Part shown: piece after piece, positions 16,778 to 24,896 of the stretch
Numbering within the stretch: position 1 is the stretch's first letter
Layout: each line of letters starts with the position of its first letter
Origin: a virus
Virus record (IMG/VR): IMGVR_UViG_3300046006_004405
Coordinates: 1 to 30,448 of that record
Length of the DNA stretch: 30,448 bases
Strand: one strand, 5' to 3'
Notes under the pieces: generated by a model
Databases searched by the model: none
What the model saw: the letters and a program-made list of their open reading frames with translations, nothing else
Told to the model about the DNA's origin: nothing
Made by a program: the position numbers and the translations under genes

Positions 16778-19700
16778 TATAGTTCTTTACATAATCACAC
16801 AACATATTCTTTGCAAGATGGATTTTCTACTCCAGAAGAATATTTGATTAAAGCTATGGATATAGGTCTTAAATCATTTGCAGTAACTGAACATGGCAAT
16901 CAATATAGTTGGTTGTATTTTGGCAACTTACAAAAAAAATATGAAAATATTAAAATTTTATATGGAATTGAATGTTATGAAACTTTTGATATGAAAGAAA
17001 AAGATAAAAACAATAAATATTTTCATTTAATTTTGATTGCAAAGAATGAAAATGGTAGAAAAGCTATAAATTATATAGTTACAAAATCTAATACTGAAGG
17101 ATTTTATTATAAACCTAGAGTGGATTTAAATTTATTAAAATACTATGGCAAAGACATTATTGTATTGTCTGCTTGTTTAGGATCTAAAATAGCAAAAGAA
17201 ACAAATTATGAAAAATGTATACAATATATTAAAGAATATAAAAGTATTTTTCCTTATTTTTATTTAGAAATGCAAAGTCATGATTTTCAAGATCAATATA
17301 ATTATAACAATAAAATATTAAAATTATCTCAAGATACTAATACTGATTTTGTTATTACAACAGATAGTCATACAACAAACAAAGAAGATTTGTATTATCA
17401 AGCAAGAATGATACAAATGGCTAGAGATGCAGAAACAATTGGAGAAGAATATTCAGGCTGTTATTTGCAAACATCAGAAGAAATTCATGAGATAATGGAT
17501 AGTCAAATAGGTTATGATAATGTTGTAATTGGATTAGATAATACAAATAAAATATCAGAAATATGTGATGTTGTTTTTATGCCTTTTCAAGCTCCTTTAC
17601 TTCCTAATTATGATATTCCTATTGGATTTTCAGATATAAATGAATATTTATTACATTTGGTATATGAGGGATTAGAGACAAGAAAAATCAAACAAAAATA
17701 CCCACAAAAATATCAAGAATATATTGAAAGAATAGAGTATGAATTTAAAACTGTAAAGACTATGGGGTTTAGTGGATATTATGTTATAGTTTGGGATTAT
17801 GTAAATTGGGCAAAAGAAAATGATATTATAGTAGCCCCAGGGAGGGGATCAGCAGCAGGAAGCATCTTGTTTTATTTAATAGGAGTAACAGAAGTTGATC
17901 CTTTAGAATATGGATTGATATTTGCTCGATTTTTAAATCCAGAAAGAATTTCATATCCAGATAATGATAGTGACTTTAGTGACAAAGAAAAAGTAGTTAA
18001 TTATTTGAGAAATAAATATGGGAATGATAGAGTGTGTCAAATTTTAAACTTTTCTTATATAACTCCTATTGTAGCTATAAAAGATGTAGGAAAAATACTA
18101 AATATTCCTTATCATATTTGTGATCAAATTAGCAAAGCATTTGTTTATAAAACATTTTCAGAATGTTTGCAAGAAACAAACATACAAGAAAAATATCCTC
18201 AGTATAGTGAACTTTTTGAAATTGCTAATAAAGTTTGTGGGAAAATAAAAACAGTATCTACTCATGCAGGTGGTGTAGGATTAGTAAATACAAACTTGTA
18301 TGATTATTTAGGATTAAAAATTGGAGATAATGGTGAATTTATTATTCAATGTGATAAAAAAATTGTTGAAAAAATAGGTATAGTAAAATTTGACTTACTA
18401 GGAGTTAGTACATTGTCTATACTTAAAGAAATAATAAATGATACAGGAATAGATTTTTATGAAATAAATCCTAATAATAAGAGTTTTATTAATGATAAAA
18501 AAACATTTGATATGATTAATTCTTTGAATACTTGTGGTGTATTTCAAATAGAATCAGTTTTGATGAAAGATTTAATTGCATTAATAAAACCTAATAACAT
18601 ATATGAAGTTAGTGACATCTTAGCACTTGGAAGACCTGATACTTTACAATTTGTTGAAGATTATGTTAATGGGAAAAATAATCCAAACAATATTGAATAT
18701 ATTCATAATGACTTAGAACCAATTTTAGAAAAAACATATGGACAAATGATTTATCAAGAACAAATAATGGAAATTGTTAGAAAAATTGGTGGTGGCAGTT
18801 ATGGAAGAGCTGATATTTTTAGAAAAGGAATTGGAAGTAAAAATAAAGAACTTATACAAGAAGAAAGTAAAAAGCTATATAATGAAATAGTAGCTAATGG
18901 TTATTCTTCTGAGATTGCTGAAAAAATAACTTCTGTGCTTTCTGTAATGGGTGGTTACGGATTTAATTTTTCTCATTCTTTATGTTATTCTGTATTAACT
19001 CTACAAACAGCATATTTAAAAGCACATTATACTAATTATTTTTATAAAGCACTTTTGAATCATAATTTAAATAATTTTGGAGTTTTAAACAAATATATTA
19101 TAGAAGCAAAAAAACTAGGAGTTAAATTGTTGCCACCTAATATAAATAAATCTCAAGTAAAATTTTCAATACAAGATGGCAATATATTATTTGGACTTTC
19201 AGCAATTGTAGGTATTGGTGAAAAGGTTCTTGAAAAAGTATTAGAAGAAAGAGAAAAACAAAAATTTAAAAGTTTAGATGATTTAAGAGATAGAACTGGA
19301 TTGACAATTGCTCAGTTAGTAATTTTAATTAAATCAGGTGCTATTCCAACTAATAATAAAAAAAATATGTTATATAAATTAGCACAGTCAACTTGTGGAA
19401 CAAGAACATTTACACCATTAAAAACAACATCTGGAACTTTATTAGAATTAAAAACATTATATAATATAGATACAAAAGACAAAGAAGAAAGATTAAGATT
19501 ATATAATATTGCAAGAGAAAAAGAATTTTATGAAAAAGAAAAAATTAGAGTTAAAACACATATGGATGATTTTTATAATAAATATGCTTTAGATGAAGAA
19601 TATTGGGAGTTTCAAGCATTATCTGTATTTATTGAAAACAATCCTTTTGAAGATATTTATAATTATGTAGTGCCATTTGATGATGTAGAAGATTTTAATC

Positions 19701-19984
19701 AAGCAACAGTTGTGGGGATTATATCAAATGTACAAAAGAAAAAAGATAAGAACAAAAAAACATTTGCATATATAACAATATACTCATCATTTGGAACATT
19801 AGAAATGGTATGTTGGCATACTCAATTTAAGGATTATGAAGACTTAATAAAGAGAGGGAATAAAATTGCCATTTTATGTGATAAAAAAGAAGGCAAGGCT
19901 TATGTCAAAAAAATGAAAACTTTAGAAGAATGGAAAAAAGAAAATATGGTTATGCCTAAAGAATATAACCTAAGAAAGGACTGA
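16772..19984 (+). CDS. dnaE: DNA polymerase III alpha subunit, DnaE type
   Basis: Family C replicative DNA polymerase, the main chain-elongating enzyme of this phage. The N-terminal PHP domain (about 1-205) retains its metal ligands: HNH at 7-9, TEHGN at 39-43 and TDSH at 197-200, so it may be an active phosphoesterase. The palm has GRGSAAGS at 357-364 and the catalytic aspartates in PDNDSDF at 396-402 (usual form PDIDIDF). The third Asp is probably D541 in KFDLLGVST. A helix-hairpin-helix region precedes a C-terminal OB-fold (about 960-1040, ATVVGIISNVQKKKDK). No DnaQ-like exonuclease insertion is present, so it is DnaE rather than PolC. Length 1070 is near that of bacterial DnaE. SD GAAAGGG lies nine bases before the ATG. 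Confidence 0.93.
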   Translation: MSYSSLHNHTTYSLQDGFSTPEEYLIKAMDIGLKSFAVTEHGNQYSWLYFGNLQKKYENIKILYGIECYETFDMKEKDKNNKYFHLILIAKNENGRKAINYIVTKSNTEGFYYKPRVDLNLLKYYGKDIIVLSACLGSKIAKETNYEKCIQYIKEYKSIFPYFYLEMQSHDFQDQYNYNNKILKLSQDTNTDFVITTDSHTTNKEDLYYQARMIQMARDAETIGEEYSGCYLQTSEEIHEIMDSQIGYDNVVIGLDNTNKISEICDVVFMPFQAPLLPNYDIPIGFSDINEYLLHLVYEGLETRKIKQKYPQKYQEYIERIEYEFKTVKTMGFSGYYVIVWDYVNWAKENDIIVAPGRGSAAGSILFYLIGVTEVDPLEYGLIFARFLNPERISYPDNDSDFSDKEKVVNYLRNKYGNDRVCQILNFSYITPIVAIKDVGKILNIPYHICDQISKAFVYKTFSECLQETNIQEKYPQYSELFEIANKVCGKIKTVSTHAGGVGLVNTNLYDYLGLKIGDNGEFIIQCDKKIVEKIGIVKFDLLGVSTLSILKEIINDTGIDFYEINPNNKSFINDKKTFDMINSLNTCGVFQIESVLMKDLIALIKPNNIYEVSDILALGRPDTLQFVEDYVNGKNNPNNIEYIHNDLEPILEKTYGQMIYQEQIMEIVRKIGGGSYGRADIFRKGIGSKNKELIQEESKKLYNEIVANGYSSEIAEKITSVLSVMGGYGFNFSHSLCYSVLTLQTAYLKAHYTNYFYKALLNHNLNNFGVLNKYIIEAKKLGVKLLPPNINKSQVKFSIQDGNILFGLSAIVGIGEKVLEKVLEEREKQKFKSLDDLRDRTGLTIAQLVILIKSGAIPTNNKKNMLYKLAQSTCGTRTFTPLKTTSGTLLELKTLYNIDTKDKEERLRLYNIAREKEFYEKEKIRVKTHMDDFYNKYALDEEYWEFQALSVFIENNPFEDIYNYVVPFDDVEDFNQATVVGIISNVQKKKDKNKKTFAYITIYSSFGTLEMVCWHTQFKDYEDLIKRGNKIAILCDKKEGKAYVKKMKTLEEWKKENMVMPKEYNLRKD

Positions 19985-19991
19985 TATTTTA

Positions 19992-22313
19992 GTGGATATT
20001 ATATTTGAAAATGAAGACAATAACATAATAGAAGAAGTAGTTGATACTAGATCTGTTGAAATGATTGCTAATAATCAATATGAGTTTTTAGCAATCACCA
20101 CAAGAGAAATATTTTTTAATGAAGAAAGTAATTTTGGAATTTATAAGTTTTTAACATCAACTAAATTACCATATGCTTTAAAAACCAAATTAGATAAAAA
20201 AATATCAGAATTTTTTTCTACTGATGAAGTTTATACTTCTACATTACTTGGAGTTTGTCAAAGATTAACTACTCAGACTGAATATAGTGTAACAGCAACT
20301 CTTGATAGAAATGAAAAGTTTAATCAGTGGCAATGGAAAATAAATAATGTATCTGCGAATGTTCCTAAATCAATAGAACAACAACAAAGATTTTTAAGGG
20401 CAGTTGTTACTGAAAATCAAGCAAATACTTTATTGTCTATTTATCCAAATGTTATTCAAATGATATTAGATCAAGAAGATATTGATTTAAGTTGTGTAAA
20501 AGGAATAAAGGAAATAAGTTTTAATAGAATTAGAGAAAAAGTTATTAGCACTTATGGAATGATAGATCTTGTCACAATGTTAGTTCCTCTTGGAGTAACA
20601 ATAACAATGGTTAAAAACCTTATGAAGGGTGAAACTAACTTAGAGTTATTAAAAGAAAAATTATTAAAAAATCCTTATATTTTAACTGAAATAAAAGGAC
20701 TAGGTTTTAAAAAAGTAGATGCTTTGGCGCTTAAAATAAGTCCTCATTTTCTTAAATCAGATTATAGAACAATTTCTTGTTTAACATATGTGTTAGAGGA
20801 AATTGGTGACTCAGATGGTCATTCTTGGATGACAAGAAAACAAATGATAGAAAAAGTCAAAGAACTTATTCCTGAATGTTCTGAAAACTTTAAATCAATT
20901 ATAAATTCACAAAAAGAAAATAATAGTAATAATTTCCTATATGTAGAAGATGATGTATATGATGGTGATGATAGTTTTCAAAGAATTGCTTTAAAAAGAT
21001 TTTATAATATTGAAAAATATATATACAATAAATTAACAGCAGTTTATAATTCTCAAAATGTTTATGGTAATGTAAATATTGATAGAGCAATTAAAATAAC
21101 AAATGAACAAAATGGATTTGATTTAACTGATGAACAAATTAATGCATTACATAATAGTAAAAATAAAAATATTAGTCTTTTAACAGGGAACGCAGGAACA
21201 GGCAAAACAGCAGTAACTAAAGCGCTTTTAAATATGTTTTCTGGATATAATATTGCTATGTGTGCATTATCTGCTAGGGCAGCTAGAAGAATGGTTGAAG
21301 TAACTGGATTTAATAATGCAAAAACAATACATAGATTATTAGAATTTCAAAAAGATGGTTTTAAAAGGGATGAAAAAGATCCACTTGATGAAGATATTAT
21401 TATTATTGATGAAGCATCAATGATTAGTTCTCTTTTGTTTTACAATTTATTATCTGCTATAAAACCTAATGCAAAAGTTATAATAATATTTGATAATGGA
21501 CAGTTACCACCAATTGGAGCAGGAAATGTTGCTAGTGACTTATTAGAATCAAAAACATTTCCTATTATAAAACTTACTAAAATTCATAGACAGGCACAAA
21601 AATCTGCAATTATTACTGATGCAAATATGATAAGAGAAAATACAGCTCCTTTTGATGATTATGAGTTAAATATTACAAGAGGTGCTTTACAAGATATGCA
21701 TTATGCTTTTAGAAATGACAATGTGCAACTTAATAATATTGCAATTGGGCTATATAAAAATTTATTAACTAAAGGATTTACAGTAGATGATATTGTTATT
21801 ATTGTTCCAAGAAAACAAGATTGTATAAATTCTTGTTTTGAAATTAATAAAAAGATACAAAAAATGGTACTTGAAGAATCAGATTTATTTCTTAAAAAAG
21901 GTGAATTAACTATGTATCTTGGTGCAAAAGTTATTCAAAGAGTGAATGATTATGAAAAAAATGTAGTAAATGGTGAGATAGGATTTTTAACAAAAATAAA
22001 TAAGGATTTTTCATTTGAGATAACATTTGATAATACTAAAGTTGTTTCTTATACTAGAACTGAAGTTTCTCAAATTGATTTAGCATATGCTATAAGTATT
22101 CACTCATCTCAAGGTGGACAATATAAAAAAGTTATTGTTATAATAGATAAGACACATTATATATTGTTGGATTCTTGTTTACTATATACTGCTATAACAA
22201 GAGCAATAGAAGAGGGTTGGGTTATAGCAATCCCAGATGCATTTAACAGATGTATTACTGAAAATAAAAATATAAAAAGACAGACATTTTTGTCTGAATT
22301 TGTAAGGATGTAA
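19992..22313 (+). CDS. recD2: RecD2-like superfamily 1B DNA helicase
   Basis: A 5'-3' helicase of the RecD2/TraA group, likely an accessory helicase for replication or recombination. The N-terminal 380 residues hold helix-hairpin-helix-like segments (KGIKEISFNRI at 170-180 and IKGLGFKKVDALALKI at 234-249). The motor has Walker A GNAGTGKT at 399-406, Walker B IIDEASM at 471-477, motif III GQLPPIGAGN at 503-512, motif IV-like KIHRQ at 530-534, HSSQGGQ at 704-710 and LYTAITRA at 731-738. Length 773 is full for the family. It starts with GTG at 19992, with AAAGGA upstream inside the end of the polymerase gene, whose TGA is seven bases before. No RecB or RecC partner is visible, as expected for RecD2. 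Confidence 0.9.
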   Translation: MDIIFENEDNNIIEEVVDTRSVEMIANNQYEFLAITTREIFFNEESNFGIYKFLTSTKLPYALKTKLDKKISEFFSTDEVYTSTLLGVCQRLTTQTEYSVTATLDRNEKFNQWQWKINNVSANVPKSIEQQQRFLRAVVTENQANTLLSIYPNVIQMILDQEDIDLSCVKGIKEISFNRIREKVISTYGMIDLVTMLVPLGVTITMVKNLMKGETNLELLKEKLLKNPYILTEIKGLGFKKVDALALKISPHFLKSDYRTISCLTYVLEEIGDSDGHSWMTRKQMIEKVKELIPECSENFKSIINSQKENNSNNFLYVEDDVYDGDDSFQRIALKRFYNIEKYIYNKLTAVYNSQNVYGNVNIDRAIKITNEQNGFDLTDEQINALHNSKNKNISLLTGNAGTGKTAVTKALLNMFSGYNIAMCALSARAARRMVEVTGFNNAKTIHRLLEFQKDGFKRDEKDPLDEDIIIIDEASMISSLLFYNLLSAIKPNAKVIIIFDNGQLPPIGAGNVASDLLESKTFPIIKLTKIHRQAQKSAIITDANMIRENTAPFDDYELNITRGALQDMHYAFRNDNVQLNNIAIGLYKNLLTKGFTVDDIVIIVPRKQDCINSCFEINKKIQKMVLEESDLFLKKGELTMYLGAKVIQRVNDYEKNVVNGEIGFLTKINKDFSFEITFDNTKVVSYTRTEVSQIDLAYAISIHSSQGGQYKKVIVIIDKTHYILLDSCLLYTAITRAIEEGWVIAIPDAFNRCITENKNIKRQTFLSEFVRM

Positions 22314-22323
22314 GAGAAATTAT

Positions 22324-22695
22324 ATGAGAGTTATAATTGCTGGTGGAAGAGATTTTCAGAATTATAATTTTCTTAAAGAAAAAGTAGTTGATGCTTTTTC
22401 ACAAATATCAAATTTTAATAGAAATGAATTAGAAATTGTTTGTGGGAAAGCAAGAGGTGCTGATGCTTTAGGAGAGTTATTTGCAAGAAAAAACAATGTT
22501 AATATTAAGTATTTCCCAGCAGATTGGTCTCAAGGGAAACTTGCTGGTTATTTTAGAAATACTCAAATGGCTTTGTATGCAAAAGAAGACAATGGTGTTT
22601 TAATTGCATTTTGGGATAATGTTAGCAGAGGAACAGAACACATGATTTTTACAGCACATAAACATAATTTAAAAGTGTTTGTGTACAATTATTAA
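22324..22695 (+). CDS. SLOG-family (DUF2493) nucleotide-binding protein
   Basis: A small Rossmann-like protein of the SLOG/DUF2493 type, whose members are thought to bind nucleotides or nucleotide-derived ligands. The glycine-rich first loop reads IIAGGRDF at 4-11. A second conserved segment, CGKARGADALGE, lies at about 40-52, then the PADW motif and a GVLIAFWDNVSRGTEHMI stretch near the C-terminus, all in family order. Length 123 is normal. It is packed ten bases after the RecD2-like gene and 17 before the next P-loop gene; the SD is weak. The phage function is not established. A nucleotide sensor or modifying enzyme is possible, but no catalytic residues can be named from sequence alone. 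Confidence 0.82.
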   Translation: MRVIIAGGRDFQNYNFLKEKVVDAFSQISNFNRNELEIVCGKARGADALGELFARKNNVNIKYFPADWSQGKLAGYFRNTQMALYAKEDNGVLIAFWDNVSRGTEHMIFTAHKHNLKVFVYNY

Positions 22696-22712
22696 AATAT
22701 AAGGAGAAATTT

Positions 22713-23243
22713 ATGGAAACATTAGTAGTTAATTTATTTGGAACTCCATCTGCTGGAAAAAGCAGAGGAATGGCATATATTTTTTCACAATTAAAAATAG
22801 AGGGAATAAATGCTGAATTTGTTACAGAGTTTGCAAAAGAAAAAGTTTGGGAAAACAATGAGGAAGTTTTTAAAAATCAAGCTTATATTTTTGGAAAACA
22901 GTATTTTAGAACAAGTAGACTGTTAGGAAAAGTAGATGTTATTGTTACAGATAGTCCATTGCTTTTATCTTCTTTTTATAATAAAAGTGATATACTTGGA
23001 GAAACATTTAATAAAACAGTTTTAAATGTATTTAATTCTTTAAAAAGTTTAAATTTTTTATTAATAAGAGATGGAGTTTATAATCCAAAAGGAAGATTTC
23101 AAACAGAGGAAGAGAGTAATGCATTGGTAAAACCTATGATAGAAATGTTAGATAATAATAAAATTCCATATGAAACATTTTTAGGGAAGCAAGAGGATTA
23201 TGATAAAATAGTTGGTATTGTAATAGATTATTTAGGAGCATAA
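22713..23243 (+). CDS. P-loop ATPase / kinase-like protein
   Basis: A 176-residue P-loop protein resembling the AAA_28/NadR-kinase-like group found in phages. Walker A is FGTPSAGKSRG at 9-19. A conserved VTDSPLLLSSFYN stretch at about 77-89 is the likely Walker B and substrate region, and LIRDGVYNPKGRFQTEEES at about 115-133 resembles the lid region of small kinases. No other domain is present. The start has a clear SD (AAGGAG). It sits with a SLOG protein, suggesting nucleotide or cofactor handling. The substrate (nucleoside, nucleotide or ribosylnicotinamide-like) cannot be decided from the sequence. Confidence 0.7.
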   Translation: METLVVNLFGTPSAGKSRGMAYIFSQLKIEGINAEFVTEFAKEKVWENNEEVFKNQAYIFGKQYFRTSRLLGKVDVIVTDSPLLLSSFYNKSDILGETFNKTVLNVFNSLKSLNFLLIRDGVYNPKGRFQTEEESNALVKPMIEMLDNNKIPYETFLGKQEDYDKIVGIVIDYLGA

Positions 23244-23254
23244 AGGAGAAAAAG

Positions 23255-23347
23255 ATGTGGAAAAAAGAAAAAATATCAAAAGAAAATAATCTAAACTGGT
23301 TAGAGTTTTTCAGTTTAGAAGAATTTAGGGGGTGGTTTTTGGTATGA
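23255..23347 (+). CDS. Small 30-residue ORF, coupled to the frameshifted gene
   Basis: A short reading frame with a good SD (AAAGGAG at 23242-23248) and an ATG. It encodes a charged, Trp/Phe-rich peptide (NLNWLEFFSLEEFRGW near the middle and end). Its TGA overlaps the next ATG as ATGA, and the strong SD of that next gene lies inside this frame. Its role may be a leader peptide for translational coupling, or it may be the remnant of a longer gene. No family is recognised. Confidence 0.45.
   Translation: MWKKEKISKENNLNWLEFFSLEEFRGWFLV
23327..23335 (+). promoter_or_regulatory. Strong ribosome binding site fixing the start at 23344
   Basis: AGGGGGTGG lies eight bases before the ATG at 23344. 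It is the best SD in this stretch and shows that translation is meant to begin there, in a frame that reaches UAG after 13 codons. Confidence 0.7.
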
Positions 23348-23707
23348 AAAGTATGTTTATAAAATATTTATTATACCTGTTTTAGATGGCAATGTTCAAC
23401 TCCTATTCTTGCAATAGTTTTTATATTATTACAAGATCAAAACCAATGGGTATCTTCTATTATAGCCAATTTTTTAGGTGGATTATTGTTTTTCTGGATA
23501 GACAAGTTAATATTTGCTAAAAAAACAAAATATCCTTTGTGGGAAATTAAGGATAATATTAGTTGCTGTGAGTGTGGTAAGTTTGGTAGATGCTATAGAG
23601 TTGCACTGTTTAACAAATATGACAAAACTGATGACAAAGAACCACAATTCAGATGTGAAAAGTGTAGTACAAAAAAAGTTAATAAAATGGTAGGAGAAGT
23701 AATATGA
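23344..23707 (+). CDS. Membrane/zinc-ribbon protein expressed via +1 frameshift (or frameshifted pseudogene)
   Basis: From the ATG at 23344 the frame runs MKSMFIKYLLYLF and then meets TAG at 23383. In the +1 frame, reading continues from AGA at 23384 without a stop to 23707: RWQCSTPILAIVFILL and so on. Joined, the two parts give a sensible 120-residue protein: a first hydrophobic helix (about 5-29), a second (about 35-52, SSIIANFLGGLLFFWIDK), and a cytoplasmic zinc ribbon (C74, C77, C104, C107). The RWQxSTPILA and IIANxxGxxxFFWxDK pattern resembles small membrane proteins I recall from Firmicutes and their phages, so both parts probably belong together. The join is U-UUU followed by UAG, where tRNA-Phe can slip forward one base. 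A sequencing error or a real disabling mutation are alternatives. Starting at the TTG at 23486 would lose both helices. Confidence 0.65.
23377..23386 (+). other. Candidate +1 ribosomal frameshift site
   Basis: CTG TTT TAG A: four Ts (23380-23383) let P-site tRNA-Phe re-pair on UUU one base forward while the stop UAG fills the A site, leaving AGA as the next codon. The logic is that of the release factor 2 gene, where a P-site tRNA slips at a stop codon. Confidence 0.5.
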
Positions 23708-24090
23708 ATATATATACAAGTTATTTTGCAAATATTAAAAACATTCCTAGTAATATGGTTACTATTGCAATTTGTGGTAAATCTCCAGATTGGTATACAG
23801 GATTAGAATATAAGAAATTAGCACCTAAGTATGGGTTTTTTATGCAGTGGAAAGAAGACCATGATAATGATAAATATATAGAATGTTTTGAAAAAGAGGT
23901 TTTAGAACCTTTAATATTTGAAGAAGTAATTAAAGATTTATTATTATTGTCAGGTAATATGAAGGGATTGAATTATTTACCAGATATAGTTCTACTTTGC
24001 TTTGAGCATCCTGGTAAGTTTTGTCATAGGCATCTTGTAGCTGATTGGTTTTGTAAAAATGGGATAACAGTTGAAGAGTTAGATATTTAA
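23704..24090 (+). CDS. DUF488 family protein
   Basis: A 128-residue protein of the DUF488 family. The N-terminal MNIYTSYFANIKNIP and the C-terminal LLCFEHPGKFCHRHLVADWF (about 98-117) are the family hallmarks; the latter, with Cys and two His residues close together, is the most conserved part. The function of the family is unknown; an enzymatic or metal-binding role is suspected from the C/H cluster. The ATG overlaps the preceding stop (ATGA), and SD AGGAG is well placed, so it is translationally coupled to the membrane/zinc-ribbon gene. The following lipase gene begins ten bases after the stop. Confidence 0.8.
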   Translation: MNIYTSYFANIKNIPSNMVTIAICGKSPDWYTGLEYKKLAPKYGFFMQWKEDHDNDKYIECFEKEVLEPLIFEEVIKDLLLLSGNMKGLNYLPDIVLLCFEHPGKFCHRHLVADWFCKNGITVEELDI

Positions 24091-24100
24091 GGAGGTATAA

Positions 24101-24787
24101 ATGAATAAAGATAAATTATTAGATATATTAGATGATACTATGGTAGCCTACAGTGATAGTCCAACTTCATTCATATATAAACCATTAATATATTATGATA
24201 ATAAAGAAACAGGAATACAATATTTTACTGGCAGTAAAGATAGATGTAATTTAATGTTTTCTTTTAGAGGATCAGATGATTTAAAAAATTGGATATCCAA
24301 TCTTAAATTTTGGAAAAAACAAATTCCATATCAAAATAAAGATACTAAAATTAGAGTACATAGTGGATTTTATGATGCTTATCAAACAATAAAAGAAGAT
24401 ATATTAGAATTTGTAGAACAATATATAAAGGAAGATTGTCCTACTTCTTATTGCATAGATATTATGGGACATTCATTTGGGGCTGCATTAGCTGTATTAT
24501 GTGCTGTAGACTTACAATATCATTTCCCCAAGGTACAGTTTAATGTAATATTATTTGGTTGCCCTAGGGTAGGAAATAGAGCATTTGCTAAGTCTTATAA
24601 TAGAAGAATTATTAAAACCTTGAGAGTTGAAAATGGGAATGATCTTGTCACAAAATTACCATTTAAGTTTTTAGGATTTAAACATGTTGGTATTAGAATT
24701 CATATAGGGTTTAGAAGATTGTTATTTATGTTTTCTGCTAAAAATCATTCATGCCAAAAATACTATGAAAGCTTATGGCAAAAGTAA
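24101..24787 (+). CDS. Class 3 lipase-like alpha/beta hydrolase
   Basis: Probable esterase or lipase of the fungal-type class 3 group. The nucleophile elbow is GHSFG at 123-127 (Ser125). MFSFRGSDDLKNWISNL at 52-68 is the family oxyanion/N-terminal motif, and VHSGFYDAY at 86-94 is also characteristic. The acid is probably Asp181 (ENGNDLVTKLP), and the base is probably His216 in NHSCQKYYESL, with His195 as an alternative. There is no signal peptide or membrane segment, so it would act in the cytoplasm or be released at lysis. Length 228 is a minimal catalytic domain. The SD AAGGAGG is perfect. It ends the polymerase unit; after it come 47 A+T-rich bases without a clear hairpin, then a new promoter. 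The substrate in the phage cycle is unknown. Confidence 0.85.
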   Translation: MNKDKLLDILDDTMVAYSDSPTSFIYKPLIYYDNKETGIQYFTGSKDRCNLMFSFRGSDDLKNWISNLKFWKKQIPYQNKDTKIRVHSGFYDAYQTIKEDILEFVEQYIKEDCPTSYCIDIMGHSFGAALAVLCAVDLQYHFPKVQFNVILFGCPRVGNRAFAKSYNRRIIKTLRVENGNDLVTKLPFKFLGFKHVGIRIHIGFRRLLFMFSAKNHSCQKYYESLWQK

Positions 24788-24834
24788 TTATTTATTATTT
24801 AAAAAAAATATTTTATTTATTTTACAAAAAACTA

Positions 24835-24863
24835 TTGACAAAATTACAAAAGTATGTTATAAT
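24835..24863 (+). promoter_or_regulatory. Sigma-A promoter for UvrD-like helicase unit
   Basis: TTGACA at 24835-24840, 17-base spacer, TATAAT at 24858-24863, TATGT before the -10, and ACTATTGACAAA. It leaves a leader of about 27 bases before the ATG at 24897. Confidence 0.92.
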
Positions 24864-24896
24864 GGGTTTACAAATTAAGGAAAGAGGAATATAGAA

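Noticed and set aside
16772-19984. PolC-type polymerase
   Set aside because: No exonuclease insertion in the PHP domain and the domain order is that of DnaE.
23486-23707. A 73-residue protein starting at TTG 23486
   Set aside because: There is no ribosome binding site, the start lies in the middle of a hydrophobic helix, and coherent coding continues upstream to the frameshift at 23383.
24788-24834. Terminator after the lipase gene
   Set aside because: The stretch is A+T-rich with only short palindromes such as AAAATATTTT, and no stable hairpin with a T tail.
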